Shown here one piece after another: positions 23,126 through 32,420 of a stretch of DNA of 35,539 nucleotides. Source of the DNA: Flavobacteriales bacterium (GTDB lineage Bacteria; Bacteroidota; Bacteroidia; UBA10329); contig JAGYJL010000024.1 in NCBI GenBank assembly GCA_018402015.1, forward strand, positions 1 to 35,539, given 5' to 3'. A model generated the notes under the pieces. That model ran no database searches. It was not told where the DNA came from and saw nothing but the letters and a program-made list of their open reading frames with translations. The translations under genes and the position numbers were made by a program. How positions within the stretch are numbered: position 1 is the first letter of the stretch; the number at the start of each line of letters is the position of its first letter.

Positions 23126-23806
23126 TTATTTCAGTTCGTTCAAACTCCAATCGTAGTTGTAGAAAGTGTATTTCGGACTGAGTTTTATTTTCTTCAACAG
23201 GTATTTCTGTATAAACGGAATCACTTGATCTTTTCCCCCAAAATCGGCAGCGTACCAATCAAAAATGTAAGAAACCTGTGCGTTTGGCCCTTCTAAACGA
23301 ATGAAAGTCGGGTCGTTGATCACCTTCCTTGTTTGACTTTCAATCTGCGATTCCAACTCCTTGGCACTGTAAGCGAATGAAGCTAATTTAGGACAGCCTT
23401 TGGCCGCACACACCAGTACGAAATGCAAACGTGGGTCGGGAAATTGCTTCATCAGTATTTCCTTTTCGAGTTGATTGAGCGTGACCTGTTCCCCCCTGAA
23501 ATTGAAGGTCTGTGTATCGAAGAAACCATCAATTTTCAATGGTCCTTCAACAGGGTAATGGTCTACAATTCCTTTTATCACGAAGGCGTTGTACAGATTG
23601 ATCAGAAATGCTTTTTCATAATCTCCCGTCTTTGCCGGGGCATTGGCAATCTCCTTCAGCAGTGTATTCAGCTGAGCCGGATTTTTCTTAATGGCCCCGT
23701 AGTCAACCAATCCGTCTTTGACGTTTTTGTTGAAGAACGCATCGAACTCTTGCGCGTGAAGCGAATAGGAAAAAAGAAAAAGGAAAAAAGCTGCTAAGGT
23801 TTTCAT
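23126..23806 (-). CDS. DUF547 protein, exported
   Basis: 226 residues with a signal peptide (LAAFFLFLFSYSLHA). DUF547 features are visible: KAFLINLYNAFVIKGIVDHY near residue 65, DPRLHFVLVCAAKGCPKLAS with its conserved Cys residues near 130, and SYIFDWYAADFGG near 185. The family resembles transglutaminase or protease-like folds and is widespread in marine bacteria, with no known activity. It lies 30 bases after the SxtJ-like gene and 23 bases before the redoxin lipoprotein, inside the operon. Confidence 0.85.
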   Translation of the reverse strand: MKTLAAFFLFLFSYSLHAQEFDAFFNKNVKDGLVDYGAIKKNPAQLNTLLKEIANAPAKTGDYEKAFLINLYNAFVIKGIVDHYPVEGPLKIDGFFDTQTFNFRGEQVTLNQLEKEILMKQFPDPRLHFVLVCAAKGCPKLASFAYSAKELESQIESQTRKVINDPTFIRLEGPNAQVSYIFDWYAADFGGKDQVIPFIQKYLLKKIKLSPKYTFYNYDWSLNELK

Positions 23807-23836
23807 AGTACCAGTGTTGCCAATTATCGCGCCAGA

Positions 23837-24196
23837 TCACCACGGGTTTTCGAGGTCTTTAGCAGTGTATTTGTGCGTTTTAAGAATGAAGTTACTCTTT
23901 GAAGGAGCCTTTAGCATAAGCGGATCTTTGCTTCCTATTCTTGATAAGAAAGCGATGGGCGTAAGGATGATGTAATAGATAAGAAAAAGTAGAATTGCCG
24001 CATTCACTGTACCGATTTTTTCTCCGAACCAGAGCCACGATTTTTCGATTACAGCTGCAGCTTTTTCACTCAACGCAGCGAGTACAAGCACCAAGAAGGC
24101 AACAACCAGAAAAACGATGGTCTTCTCTTTAAACAGTAAGTGAAGGCCGCAAAAACCAGCAACCATTACAAGGATGTTCCTGTAGATCTTCTGCAT
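23837..24196 (-). CDS. SxtJ-like membrane protein
   Basis: 119 residues from the ATG at 24196, which overlaps the DUF5989 stop by one base (TGATG). A longer frame from 24298 lies antisense-free but inside the DUF5989 gene and is not likely. There are three hydrophobic segments (ILVMVAGFCGLHLLF; IVFLVVAFLVLVLAAL; AILLFLIYYIILTPIAFLS) and a polar C-terminus. SxtJ-type proteins sit beside NodU/SxtI carbamoyltransferases in many genomes, including saxitoxin clusters; their activity is unknown. Position and length fit well. Confidence 0.75.
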   Translation of the reverse strand: MQKIYRNILVMVAGFCGLHLLFKEKTIVFLVVAFLVLVLAALSEKAAAVIEKSWLWFGEKIGTVNAAILLFLIYYIILTPIAFLSRIGSKDPLMLKAPSKSNFILKTHKYTAKDLENPW

Positions 24197-24345
24197 CAGA
24201 AAAGAGTGTATACGAATGGTGCAACGGCAGTACCGCCACCTAGGACGATGAGTATTCCGAGCAGTAGGAGCACTAGAACGATAGGAGTGAGCCACCATTT
24301 TTTGCGTTCCATCAGAAACTTGAAGAGGTCAGAAAATGCTTCCAT
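24196..24345 (-). CDS. DUF5989 (SxtK-like) small membrane protein
   Basis: Only 49 residues: MEAFSDLFKFLMERKKWW, then one membrane helix (LTPIVLVLLLLGILIVLGG) and a short tail ending FVYTLF. This pattern, an FxEFLxFLxxRKKWWLxP-like start with a single helix, is typical of DUF5989, whose members occur next to carbamoyltransferase and SxtJ. It starts 20 bases after the carbamoyltransferase stop and overlaps SxtJ by one base. Easily missed because of its size. Confidence 0.85.
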   Translation of the reverse strand: MEAFSDLFKFLMERKKWWLTPIVLVLLLLGILIVLGGGTAVAPFVYTLF

Positions 24346-24365
24346 GAGGCCAGTTTATAACGAAG

Positions 24366-26180
24366 TTAATTATCTTTTTTCAGTGCAATGAAAGAACCAA
24401 TTGCCAGCACATCCATTTCCGTTTTCAAAAAGCCGTTAATCGCATCTTCTGGCGAACAAACGATCGGTTCATTATTCACATTGAAACTGGTATTGATGGT
24501 CAATCCGTGACCTGTTTTCTCCTTCATCTTAGAAAGCAGCAAATGCATCCTTGGGTTACTTTCCTTACTTACCGTTTGTATGCGGCCAGACATGTCTACA
24601 TGCGCTACGGAAGCAAACTCAGAGCGAACAGTTTCCAACTTTTCTTTCCAAGGAAGCGCGGTGTAGTTTACGGGCAATGGATTATGCCATTCGTCCTTCC
24701 ATCTATGAACCTGAAGCATATATGGCGATGGCAATTTCACATCGAAATAGCGCTGCAAATCTTCCTCTAGCAAAATGGGCGCAAATGGCCTAAAACTCTC
24801 TCGGAACTTGATCTTGAGGTTCACCTTTTTCTGCATTTCAGGATTGCGCGCATCTGCAATAATGCTACGGCAACCCAATGCTCTTGGTCCGAATTCCATG
24901 CGACCTTGAAACCAACCGATCACATTAGCAGAAATAATCAGGTCGCTGACTTTTTCAATGAGTTCAACTTCGCTTGATGCTTTTGAGAATTTGATTCCTT
25001 TTTCCTTTAGCGCAGCTTCAATTTCTTCATCCGAATATTCGGAACCGAGCAAAGAACCAGACATGGCATCTGGACGAATAGCGGTTCGTTCCTTTCCTTC
25101 AAAAATGTGGTAATCAGCTAAAGCCGCACCGACCGCTCCGCCAGCATCTCCAGCCGCGGGCTGAATATAAACCTCATTAAAAAGTCCGCTATCAATGAGT
25201 TTTCCGTTAGCTACGCTATTCAACGCCACACCACCGGCCAAACAAATATTCTTGCATCCAGTTTTTTCCTTGGCGGTCTTTGCCATTTTCAAGAAAATAT
25301 CTTCGGTCACTTGCTGAATGGCCAAGGCCATATCGCAATGCTCACTCAACATTTCGTCCGTTGCTTCGCGTTTTTTCAGCCCAAAAAGCTTGTGCCATTT
25401 GTCGTCTTTGGCCATGCGAAGTCCGGTGGCATAATTGAAGTATTGCTGGTCCAACCAAATAGAACCATCATCATAAACGGTAACCAGATTTTCAGTAATT
25501 AGCTTGCGATACTTGGCCGTCAGCTCACCATCGGGATTTCCATAAGGCGCGAGTCCCATCATCTTGTACTCGCCTTTGTTCACCTCAAATCCTAAATAGT
25601 ACGTGAAAGCTGAGTAGAGCAAACCCACCGAATGCGGGAAATTCATGGTGGCGAACATCTCAATGTCTTTGCCCGAACCCTTGCCAATGCTGGCTGTGCT
25701 CCATTCGCCCACACCATCTATGGTGAGGATGGCTGCATCCTCAAACGGAGATGGATAAAAGGCTGATGCTGCGTGAGAAAGGTGATGGTCTGGAAACCGA
25801 ATCGGAATCTTCTTCGCCTCTTTCGAATCGGAAATTTCTTTCAGTCCGTTTCTTATTTCGCGCTTGTGAAACAGCTTTTCCCGAAGCCAAACGGGAACAG
25901 CTTTGTGGAAGGAAATGAATCCAATGGGCGCGAATGCATAATAGGTTTCAAGCAACCGCTCGAATTTCAGAAGCGGCTTGTCGTAAAACGCTATGGAATC
26001 GACATCTTCCAGTTTCAGATTGGCAAAATCCAAGCAAAACCGAACCGCATTTACAGGAAATGAAGCATCCTGCTTCTTGCGCGTAAAACGTTCTTCCTGT
26101 GCTGCCGCGATGATTTTCCCATCAATAATAATGGCAGCAGCAGAATCGTGATAAAACGCGGAGATTCCGAGAATCGTCAT
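24366..26180 (-). CDS. NodU/CmcH/SxtI-family O-carbamoyltransferase
   Basis: 604 residues, full length. The N-terminal ASKHA-like domain has the family residues: LGISAFYHDSAAAIIIDGKI, QEERFTRKKQD, RFPDHHLSHAASAFYPSPF and ILTIDGVGEWSTAS. The C-terminal part has GRMEFGPRALGCRSIIADAR and LKIKFRESFRPFAPILLEED. Enzymes of this family transfer the carbamoyl group of carbamoyl phosphate, through carbamoyl adenylate, to hydroxyl groups of sugars, antibiotics or toxins. The acceptor here is unknown. Its ATG follows the glpK stop with no gap, and DUF5989 and SxtJ follow. Confidence 0.92.
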   Translation of the reverse strand: MTILGISAFYHDSAAAIIIDGKIIAAAQEERFTRKKQDASFPVNAVRFCLDFANLKLEDVDSIAFYDKPLLKFERLLETYYAFAPIGFISFHKAVPVWLREKLFHKREIRNGLKEISDSKEAKKIPIRFPDHHLSHAASAFYPSPFEDAAILTIDGVGEWSTASIGKGSGKDIEMFATMNFPHSVGLLYSAFTYYLGFEVNKGEYKMMGLAPYGNPDGELTAKYRKLITENLVTVYDDGSIWLDQQYFNYATGLRMAKDDKWHKLFGLKKREATDEMLSEHCDMALAIQQVTEDIFLKMAKTAKEKTGCKNICLAGGVALNSVANGKLIDSGLFNEVYIQPAAGDAGGAVGAALADYHIFEGKERTAIRPDAMSGSLLGSEYSDEEIEAALKEKGIKFSKASSEVELIEKVSDLIISANVIGWFQGRMEFGPRALGCRSIIADARNPEMQKKVNLKIKFRESFRPFAPILLEEDLQRYFDVKLPSPYMLQVHRWKDEWHNPLPVNYTALPWKEKLETVRSEFASVAHVDMSGRIQTVSKESNPRMHLLLSKMKEKTGHGLTINTSFNVNNEPIVCSPEDAINGFLKTEMDVLAIGSFIALKKDN

Positions 26181-27671
<1,491 letters not shown>

Positions 27672-28676
27672 TTATTTGAGTTTTACAGTCAATAATACTG
27701 GTTGATGATCAGAGAATTTGAAATCGAGGTTTATCACATTGACTTCTACCAGTTCAATTTTTGGGCTGCATAAGAAAAAGTCAATGACCTGTGTTTGTGT
27801 TTCGCCAGCAACGTAGGCTTTCTCCAGGTTTCTATTTGTTGGAAATGACGCGTCATAAAACCAGTTCCAACCGTCAATGTATTCGTTTGGTACCTGTCTA
27901 TCGCCAGTGCCTGGTGCGTGCTGATTCCAATCTCCACCGACAATAATGTAGTTGCCTTTTTCTTCTTCGATTTTTAGGTAATCCTTTAAGAAATCCATTT
28001 CCGCTTTTTTCAGAGAACCATCATCATAAGCTGAATTGTGCGTGTTGATCACAACCAATTCCACATCATTGTAAGGCATGCGCTGAACCATGAAGCACCT
28101 ATCCAAAAAGTAGATGCTGTTTGGCCAAGCGTAGCTCGATGGAAATTGATGGCGCACGGCACTTGTTACCGTAAATCGGTTGTAAGTGGCCAATCCACCC
28201 ATCACTTTCCCCATAGGATCGGTTAGCGGAATAGGAATGAAATTGACATTATAATTAAGGGTAAATGATCTGTTGTGTTCAGGTAGAATTTGAGCGATAT
28301 CAGAATACTCGTTCAGTTCCCAACTTCTTTTCGAAAGCGTGTCAACCTCTTGAAGCAGAATGATATCTGCATCATCGTAATACTTCAATGTATTCATTAC
28401 GCCATTCAAGTTTTTCTGAACGATGGATTGCTCCATTCTAACGGTAGAACCACCATCGTAGAAGAAATCGCTTTCCTCGCCCAATCCGCAATAACCAATA
28501 TTCCAATTGAAGATTTGAATGATGCTGTCTGGCCGTTGAGCATTCACTGCTTCAATTTGTAACACCTCTTCTTTGAGAGGTTTGAAGTCGGTAAGTGTTC
28601 CGTAAACGAGATTCCCGCCAACCCAAATTAGCGGAATCAGAATGAGTATAAGAGTGAGTTTTAAAACCTTTTTCAT
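27672..28676 (-). CDS. Endonuclease/exonuclease/phosphatase-family protein
   Basis: 334 residues from the ATG at 28676; an upstream in-frame start at 28709 would add 11 residues before the natural Lys-rich signal. An N-terminal membrane anchor or signal (LTLILILIPLIWVGGNLVYG) leads into an EEP fold: IIQIFNWNIGYCGLG, ADIILLQEVDTLSKRSWELN with the catalytic Glu, IIVGGDWNQHAPGTG and SDHQPVLL at the C-terminus. It is probably exported or anchored and faces the periplasm; the target could be a phosphodiester, lipid head group or nucleic acid. Being first in the glycerol operon, a glycerophospho-substrate is possible but unproven. Confidence 0.85.
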   Translation of the reverse strand: MKKVLKLTLILILIPLIWVGGNLVYGTLTDFKPLKEEVLQIEAVNAQRPDSIIQIFNWNIGYCGLGEESDFFYDGGSTVRMEQSIVQKNLNGVMNTLKYYDDADIILLQEVDTLSKRSWELNEYSDIAQILPEHNRSFTLNYNVNFIPIPLTDPMGKVMGGLATYNRFTVTSAVRHQFPSSYAWPNSIYFLDRCFMVQRMPYNDVELVVINTHNSAYDDGSLKKAEMDFLKDYLKIEEEKGNYIIVGGDWNQHAPGTGDRQVPNEYIDGWNWFYDASFPTNRNLEKAYVAGETQTQVIDFFLCSPKIELVEVNVINLDFKFSDHQPVLLTVKLK

Positions 28677-28691
28677 GACATTGCGTTCGAC

Positions 28692-28699
28692 CAAAGATA
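28692..28699 (-). promoter_or_regulatory. -7 box of the glpK operon
   Basis: TATCTTTG on the minus strand is a perfect TAnnTTTG, about 16 bases before the EEP-family ATG at 28676. No TTG is found at -33. Confidence 0.5.
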
Positions 28700-28725
28700 G
28701 AAGAATCAACCGCGTTGGTTAATCC

Positions 28726-28733
28726 TATATTTG
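28726..28733 (+). promoter_or_regulatory. -7 box of the hydrolase gene
   Basis: TATATTTG on the plus strand is a perfect TAnnTTTG, 17 bases before the hydrolase ATG at 28750. It faces away from the glpK-operon box at 28692, 26 bases away, so the two units share one short regulatory region. Confidence 0.5.
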
Positions 28734-28749
28734 GAATCAAATCACGGAA

Positions 28750-29586
28750 ATGCAGCACAACGAATACTCTTGGAAATCGAAGACAGGACTTACTGTTTAT
28801 GGTCAATCTTGGCTTGTGGAAAATCCGAAAGCCGTTGTTGGCATTATTCACGGAATGGGCGAACACTCTTCGAGGTATAATTATTTGGTTGATGCGCTTA
28901 CTGCAGCGAATATCTCGGTAGTTGCTTACGATCAAATAGGGCATGGTAAAACAGAAGGGAAACGAGGCCATGTATCAAGCTATGATATGTTGCTTGGTTG
29001 TGTTGGCGAGTTAACCTCGAAAATGGTTCAATTAGTTCCCGCTAAACCGATGTTCCTATTTGGTCATAGCATGGGAGGTAACGTCTTGCTCAATTACCTT
29101 ATTAGAAGGAATCCAAAAATCAATGGTGCCATTGTTTCTGCCCCGTGGTTAAAGTTGGCGTTCGATCCGCCTGCAATTCAGGTAAAACTTGGAAGATTGG
29201 TAAGTGGAATTCTTCCTGGACTTGTACAATCAACCAAACTCGATGTAAACACGATATCCAAAGACCCGAAAGAGGTTAAGCGTTATGTTGACGACTCTCT
29301 AGTGCATGATAAGATCAGCACCTCTTTTTTTGTGGGGGTTTACGATAGTGGTTTATGGGCTTTGGAACACGCCTCAGAATTGAAAACACCGCTTTTGCTC
29401 TATCATGGAACAGCAGACAAACTCACGTCTCACGATGCGTCAAAACAATTCTGTGAGCATGCGGGTGGAGGTGATGTAACCTTTAAATCGTTAGAAGGTC
29501 TTTATCATGAATCTCATAACGAGCCAGAAAGAGAGGACCTGTTTAAAATGATTATTGAGTGGGTTAACACTCACTCGGCCAAGTAG
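28750..29586 (+). CDS. Alpha/beta hydrolase, monoglyceride-lipase-like
   Basis: 278 residues, no signal peptide. It fits the Hydrolase_4/monoacylglycerol lipase pattern: VVGIIHGMGEHSSRYNYLVD (oxyanion HG), YDQIGHGKTEGKRGHVSSYD, nucleophile GHSMGG (S107), LLYHGTADKLTSHDAS with the Asp and YHESHNEPERE with the His. The RGH motif after the DQIGHG loop is typical of monoglyceride lipases and lysophospholipases. It would release glycerol from monoacylglycerols; its divergent position against glpK supports this. The substrate is inferred. Confidence 0.85.
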   Translation: MQHNEYSWKSKTGLTVYGQSWLVENPKAVVGIIHGMGEHSSRYNYLVDALTAANISVVAYDQIGHGKTEGKRGHVSSYDMLLGCVGELTSKMVQLVPAKPMFLFGHSMGGNVLLNYLIRRNPKINGAIVSAPWLKLAFDPPAIQVKLGRLVSGILPGLVQSTKLDVNTISKDPKEVKRYVDDSLVHDKISTSFFVGVYDSGLWALEHASELKTPLLLYHGTADKLTSHDASKQFCEHAGGGDVTFKSLEGLYHESHNEPEREDLFKMIIEWVNTHSAK

Positions 29587-29598
29587 CGATTTTCACAA

Positions 29599-31557
29599 CT
29601 ACGGTCCGGTAATGTTTTCCGGATTAACTTCTACCCGAGCGGCATCCAACTCTGTTTTGTAAAGTGCTTCTGTGATAATGGCGTCTCCCTTGTAAAAGAA
29701 CACATCGCCCCAGCTGTGTGCGATTTTCTTGTAGGTGGTTTTAACGCCATAAATGTCAGCAACAGTAGTAGTTGTTGTATTCGATGCATTCTTGGCAACG
29801 GTAACTACCAAGGAATTTACCTTGCGTTGTTCTCGTACACGAGCTATTTCTGCCTGCTTGGCGGCCTCTTTTGCCGCTATCAATGAATCGGCTCTTGCTT
29901 TTTCGCGCCTGTCTGCTTCTTCTTGTTGCTTTAAGCGTTCAATTCTAGCATCTTCTCGGGCCTGTGCAATGGAGTCCATGCGTGCTTGTTCTGCCAACTC
30001 CGCTTGCTTTTTCGCCTCGGCCAATGAATCTAGCTGTGCCTGTTTAGCCGCCTCAGCTGCGAGACGCGCGGCTTCCTCTGCTAAACGTTGGGCTTCTTTA
30101 ACTGTAGCTAATGAATCTGCAACCGCTTGTTTACGTTGTCGTTCCAGTTCTTTTGCCAACTCTGCTGCTTGACGCGCAGCTTCCTTTGCAGCATCTATTG
30201 AATCTTTCTCAGCCTGACGTTTGGCGGCTTCCACAGCGAGCTGACGTTCGCGCTCTAATCTTTCTGCCTCTTTAACAGCGGCAAGCGAGTCGGCCTCGGC
30301 CTTTTTTCGTTCATCTTCCAATTTCTTGGCCAATTCTGCGGCTTTACGTTCATCTTCCTTCAGTGTTGCCAAAGAGTCTGCCTCCGCTTTTCTACGCTGC
30401 GCTTCAATACCTTTTGCCAATTCCTCAGCCTGTCGTTCAGCTTCTTTGGCGGCAGCCAACGAATCGGCCTCGGCCTGTTTGCGCTGGGCTTCTAGTTGTT
30501 TAGCCAATTCTGCGGCTTGTCGCTCGTTCTCTTTTGCTGCTGCCAAAGAGTCTTTTTCGGCTAGTTTTCTTAGACGTTCGGCTTCTTTTTCTTGTTGTAG
30601 GGCCAACTTATCCGCATCGCGCGCAGCAGCAATAGAATCTAAACGTGCCTGCTCTGCCAATTCCCGCAATCTCTTTGCCTCGGCAATGGAGTCTTTCCGT
30701 GCTTTTTCTGCAGCCAAAGCAGCTTCTTCTGCCGACAATTGGGCATTCTGAATAGAATCTGCGCGGGCCTGTTCTAGAGCGGCTTTACGTTTTCGTTCGC
30801 GCTCTGCTGCCGCTAGATCTTCAAGTTTAGCTTTCTCTGCTTCGGCAGCTTCTTCACGTTCCTTGGCTCTTTTGGCCATCATCTTGGCCAAATGGGCTTC
30901 AACAGCAGCAATAGAATCTATTCGCGATTGTTCGCGTGCTGCAATGAGGGAATCCTGTCTGCGCTGCCAATTGGCTATAGAGTCGGCTATAAATCGTTCA
31001 CGTGCGCGAGTAATAGAATCCAATCGTGCCTGTGCTCGGGCAGCTTCCATGGCTTTATTGCGTGCTTCTTCTCGCTTACGAGCAGCCTCTTCTGCCGCGG
31101 CAATGTCTTCTTTGATGCGACTTATATCGCGGGTAACTGTTACGAATGATTTGGTCTGTTCGTTGAACATGACCCCACCACCATTATCTTCTCGGACAGT
31201 ATTTCCCTTGAAGTCTTGTCTTGTTTTCAGAAGATCGAGAGTAATAACCTGCGTGTATTCGCCTCCTTTTGCGCCATCAGGCACTTCAGTAAGTACGGTT
31301 ACAGTTCTTGTGGCATAACCTTTTTCTGAAACGCTGACGATGTACTCTTGATTCAATTCAAGGGTTGCAACGAACTTACCAGTGTTGTTGGCATACGAAT
31401 ATTTGAGCCCACCACTGGCCTGAAAAATCTTGATCTCAGCTTCTGGAAGTGGTTCGCCTTCCTTTGTCACATTGCCGTTGAGCACCAGTTTTCCTTCCTG
31501 CGCCCAAGAGGCAAGAGCAAGCAGGGAAAGAAAAAATATCAGGAGCTTTTTAGTCAC
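29599..31557 (-). CDS. Carboxypeptidase-regulatory-like domain with TolA-like coiled coil
   Basis: 652 residues. A signal peptide (LLIFFLSLLALASWAQ) precedes a carboxypeptidase-regulatory/CNA-B-like beta domain at about 20-115 (LVLNGNVTKEGEPLPEAEIK, SVSEKGYATRTVTVL). A very long Ala/Lys/Glu/Arg-rich helix follows (about 150-575) with recurrent DSIA/DSLA knobs, eight of them at exact 29-residue spacing. The C-terminal 75 residues (SLVVTVAKNASNTTTTTVAD, SWGDVFFYKGDAIITE) form a small folded domain. It is probably a periplasmic spacer anchored at both ends, as TolA is. The coiled-coil length may be of functional size. No homolog of known function recognised. Confidence 0.8.
   Translation of the reverse strand: MTKKLLIFFLSLLALASWAQEGKLVLNGNVTKEGEPLPEAEIKIFQASGGLKYSYANNTGKFVATLELNQEYIVSVSEKGYATRTVTVLTEVPDGAKGGEYTQVITLDLLKTRQDFKGNTVREDNGGGVMFNEQTKSFVTVTRDISRIKEDIAAAEEAARKREEARNKAMEAARAQARLDSITRARERFIADSIANWQRRQDSLIAAREQSRIDSIAAVEAHLAKMMAKRAKEREEAAEAEKAKLEDLAAAERERKRKAALEQARADSIQNAQLSAEEAALAAEKARKDSIAEAKRLRELAEQARLDSIAAARDADKLALQQEKEAERLRKLAEKDSLAAAKENERQAAELAKQLEAQRKQAEADSLAAAKEAERQAEELAKGIEAQRRKAEADSLATLKEDERKAAELAKKLEDERKKAEADSLAAVKEAERLERERQLAVEAAKRQAEKDSIDAAKEAARQAAELAKELERQRKQAVADSLATVKEAQRLAEEAARLAAEAAKQAQLDSLAEAKKQAELAEQARMDSIAQAREDARIERLKQQEEADRREKARADSLIAAKEAAKQAEIARVREQRKVNSLVVTVAKNASNTTTTTVADIYGVKTTYKKIAHSWGDVFFYKGDAIITEALYKTELDAARVEVNPENITGP
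30026..30660 (-). repeat. 87-bp tandem coding repeat, about seven copies
   Basis: The codon pair for Asp-Ser recurs at 30026, 30113, 30200, 30287, 30374, 30461, 30548 and 30635, each exactly 87 bases apart. The repeat encodes 29 residues (pattern ADSLAAAKEAERQAEELAK plus ten more). It covers about residues 307-511 of the coiled-coil protein. The copies differ at many third positions, so they are not recent. Confidence 0.9.
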
Positions 31558-31622
31558 GGAGCCGGAATGTTCGCCAAACGCACGGAGGCGCTATTTGTTA
31601 TATGCCCTTAAAATTCGGCTCG

Positions 31623-31630
31623 CAAATTTA
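31623..31630 (-). promoter_or_regulatory. -7 box of the coiled-coil protein gene
   Basis: TAAATTTG on the minus strand is a perfect TAnnTTTG. A start near 31616 would give a leader of about 59 bases before the ATG at 31557. The 263-base gap 31558-31820 holds this box and the repeats at 31744-31814. Confidence 0.4.
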
Positions 31631-31743
31631 ATAAAATGCGAAGTGCCCGTGTTTCCAGCACAAACAGTAAGGACAACCGTTTGTCGATTGGTCGCTGATA
31701 AGGGCATTTTCGTCTAAAACTGGTAACATCTATTGCCTAGAAT

Positions 31744-31776
31744 GTGTAATACAGAACACCAAACGAAACATTACAC
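31744..31776. repeat. Inverted repeat upstream of the LytTR gene
   Basis: GTGTAAT (31744-31750) and ATTACAC (31770-31776) are perfect 7-bp arms with a 19-base spacer, 45 bases before the LytTR ATG. This could be an operator. Confidence 0.35.
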
Positions 31777-31792
31777 GGTCAGAGCCGCGAAG

Positions 31793-31814
31793 AATTAAAG
31801 ATCAATTAAAGCTC
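31793..31814. repeat. Tandem 11-bp direct repeat at the LytTR start
   Basis: AATTAAAGATC (31793-31803) and AATTAAAGCTC (31804-31814) adjoin each other directly before the LytTR start at 31821. LytTR domains bind direct repeats, so autoregulation is possible, though the usual LytTR half-site spacing is about 20 bases. Confidence 0.4.
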
Positions 31815-31820
31815 AAAGAG

Positions 31821-32171
31821 ATGAGAACTGATACGAACGGAGGAAACAAGGAAAGAATTCTGATCAAGGCCAATTATCAATTGGTACCCGTAAATCTGGA
31901 TGAAATTCTTTTCATAAAAGCCCTTAGCGACTATGTAATTATTAAGACCACCACTGGTAAGTACATAACGCTTTCTACCATGAAGGAAATGGCAAGTAGT
32001 CTACCAGAAGATGTGTTTGTAAGATCCCATCGTTCGTTTATCGTAAATCTTGACAAGGTTTCGGCAGTAAAAGGCAGTACGATTGAAATACGTGATAGTG
32101 ATATGAGGTTTAGTGTTCCGATAGGAAGAGCATATAAGAAAGACTTTAAGGCTTCTTTGAATGCTGCATAA
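31821..32171 (+). CDS. Free-standing LytTR DNA-binding protein
   Basis: 116 residues, consisting almost only of a LytTR domain: KANYQLVPVNLDEILFIKAL, SDYVIIKTTTGKYITL, TMKEMASSLPEDVFVRSHRS, FIVNLDKVSAVKGSTIEIRD and PIGRAYKKDF. There is no receiver domain, so it is not controlled by direct phosphorylation; any input must come by another route. Such single-domain forms are frequent in Bacteroidota. It is transcribed away from the coiled-coil gene and ends in a strong terminator. Confidence 0.9.
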   Translation: MRTDTNGGNKERILIKANYQLVPVNLDEILFIKALSDYVIIKTTTGKYITLSTMKEMASSLPEDVFVRSHRSFIVNLDKVSAVKGSTIEIRDSDMRFSVPIGRAYKKDFKASLNAA

Positions 32172-32196
32172 GCAGTTTCATGGGTTGTAGGTTGGA

Positions 32197-32227
32197 AAGC
32201 CGTGCTGGGGAGCACGGCTTTTTTTTT
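32197..32227 (+). terminator. Intrinsic terminator after the LytTR gene
   Basis: AAGCCGTGCT (32197-32206) pairs perfectly with AGCACGGCTT (32211-32220) around GGGG, followed by a run of nine T (32219-32227). A strong plus-strand terminator 26 bases after the stop. Confidence 0.92.
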
Positions 32228-32298
32228 ATGCTTCCTTAGTTTGACATGGTAACCTTACACTGCAAGGTCTTTCTCCCCCTTTGGTGGACGTAGTGGGC

Positions 32299-32361
32299 AA
32301 CCATCACCTTCGCATTCTCTATGGTACCATCAGGGGCCGATTGCAAACGGATCCCTACATA
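32299..32361 (-). pseudogene. Remnant of a type IX sorting domain
   Basis: Read on the minus strand, this stretch encodes IRLQSAPDGTIENAKVMV. That aligns with the last residues of the neighbouring cargo protein (VRAQMADGSVENAKVVV), the final strand of a type A sorting domain. A stop at 32362-32364 cuts it off upstream and the frame runs on to a stop at 32236, with no start or signal peptide. It looks like the decayed 3' end of a second cargo gene. The remaining bases between 32228 and 32420 show no gene; a weak inverted repeat (GGAATGA/TCATTCC) lies at 32379-32400. Confidence 0.6.
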
Positions 32362-32420
32362 TTAGTTCACATACTTTCGGAATGACCATTGGTTCATTCC
32401 TAATTGCTCAGTGCCAATTC

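Noticed and set aside
22548..23258. Longer 236-residue version of the redoxin protein
   Set aside because: The extra N-terminus is a shifted reading of DUF547 codons, and the GTG at 23102 gives an immediate lipoprotein signal.
30026..30660. Regular 87-bp repeats as a possible CRISPR array
   Set aside because: Repeats adjoin with no unique spacers and stay in frame with the coding sequence.
29753..31318. Long plus-strand Ala/Ser/Arg-rich frames of up to 151 codons
   Set aside because: They are antisense shadows of the AKE-rich coiled-coil gene; composition mirrors its codons and there are no signals or domains.
32379..32400. Inverted repeat GGAATGA/TCATTCC as a terminator of the cargo gene
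   Set aside because: No T-run follows on the minus strand and the arms are short; left as a weak repeat only.
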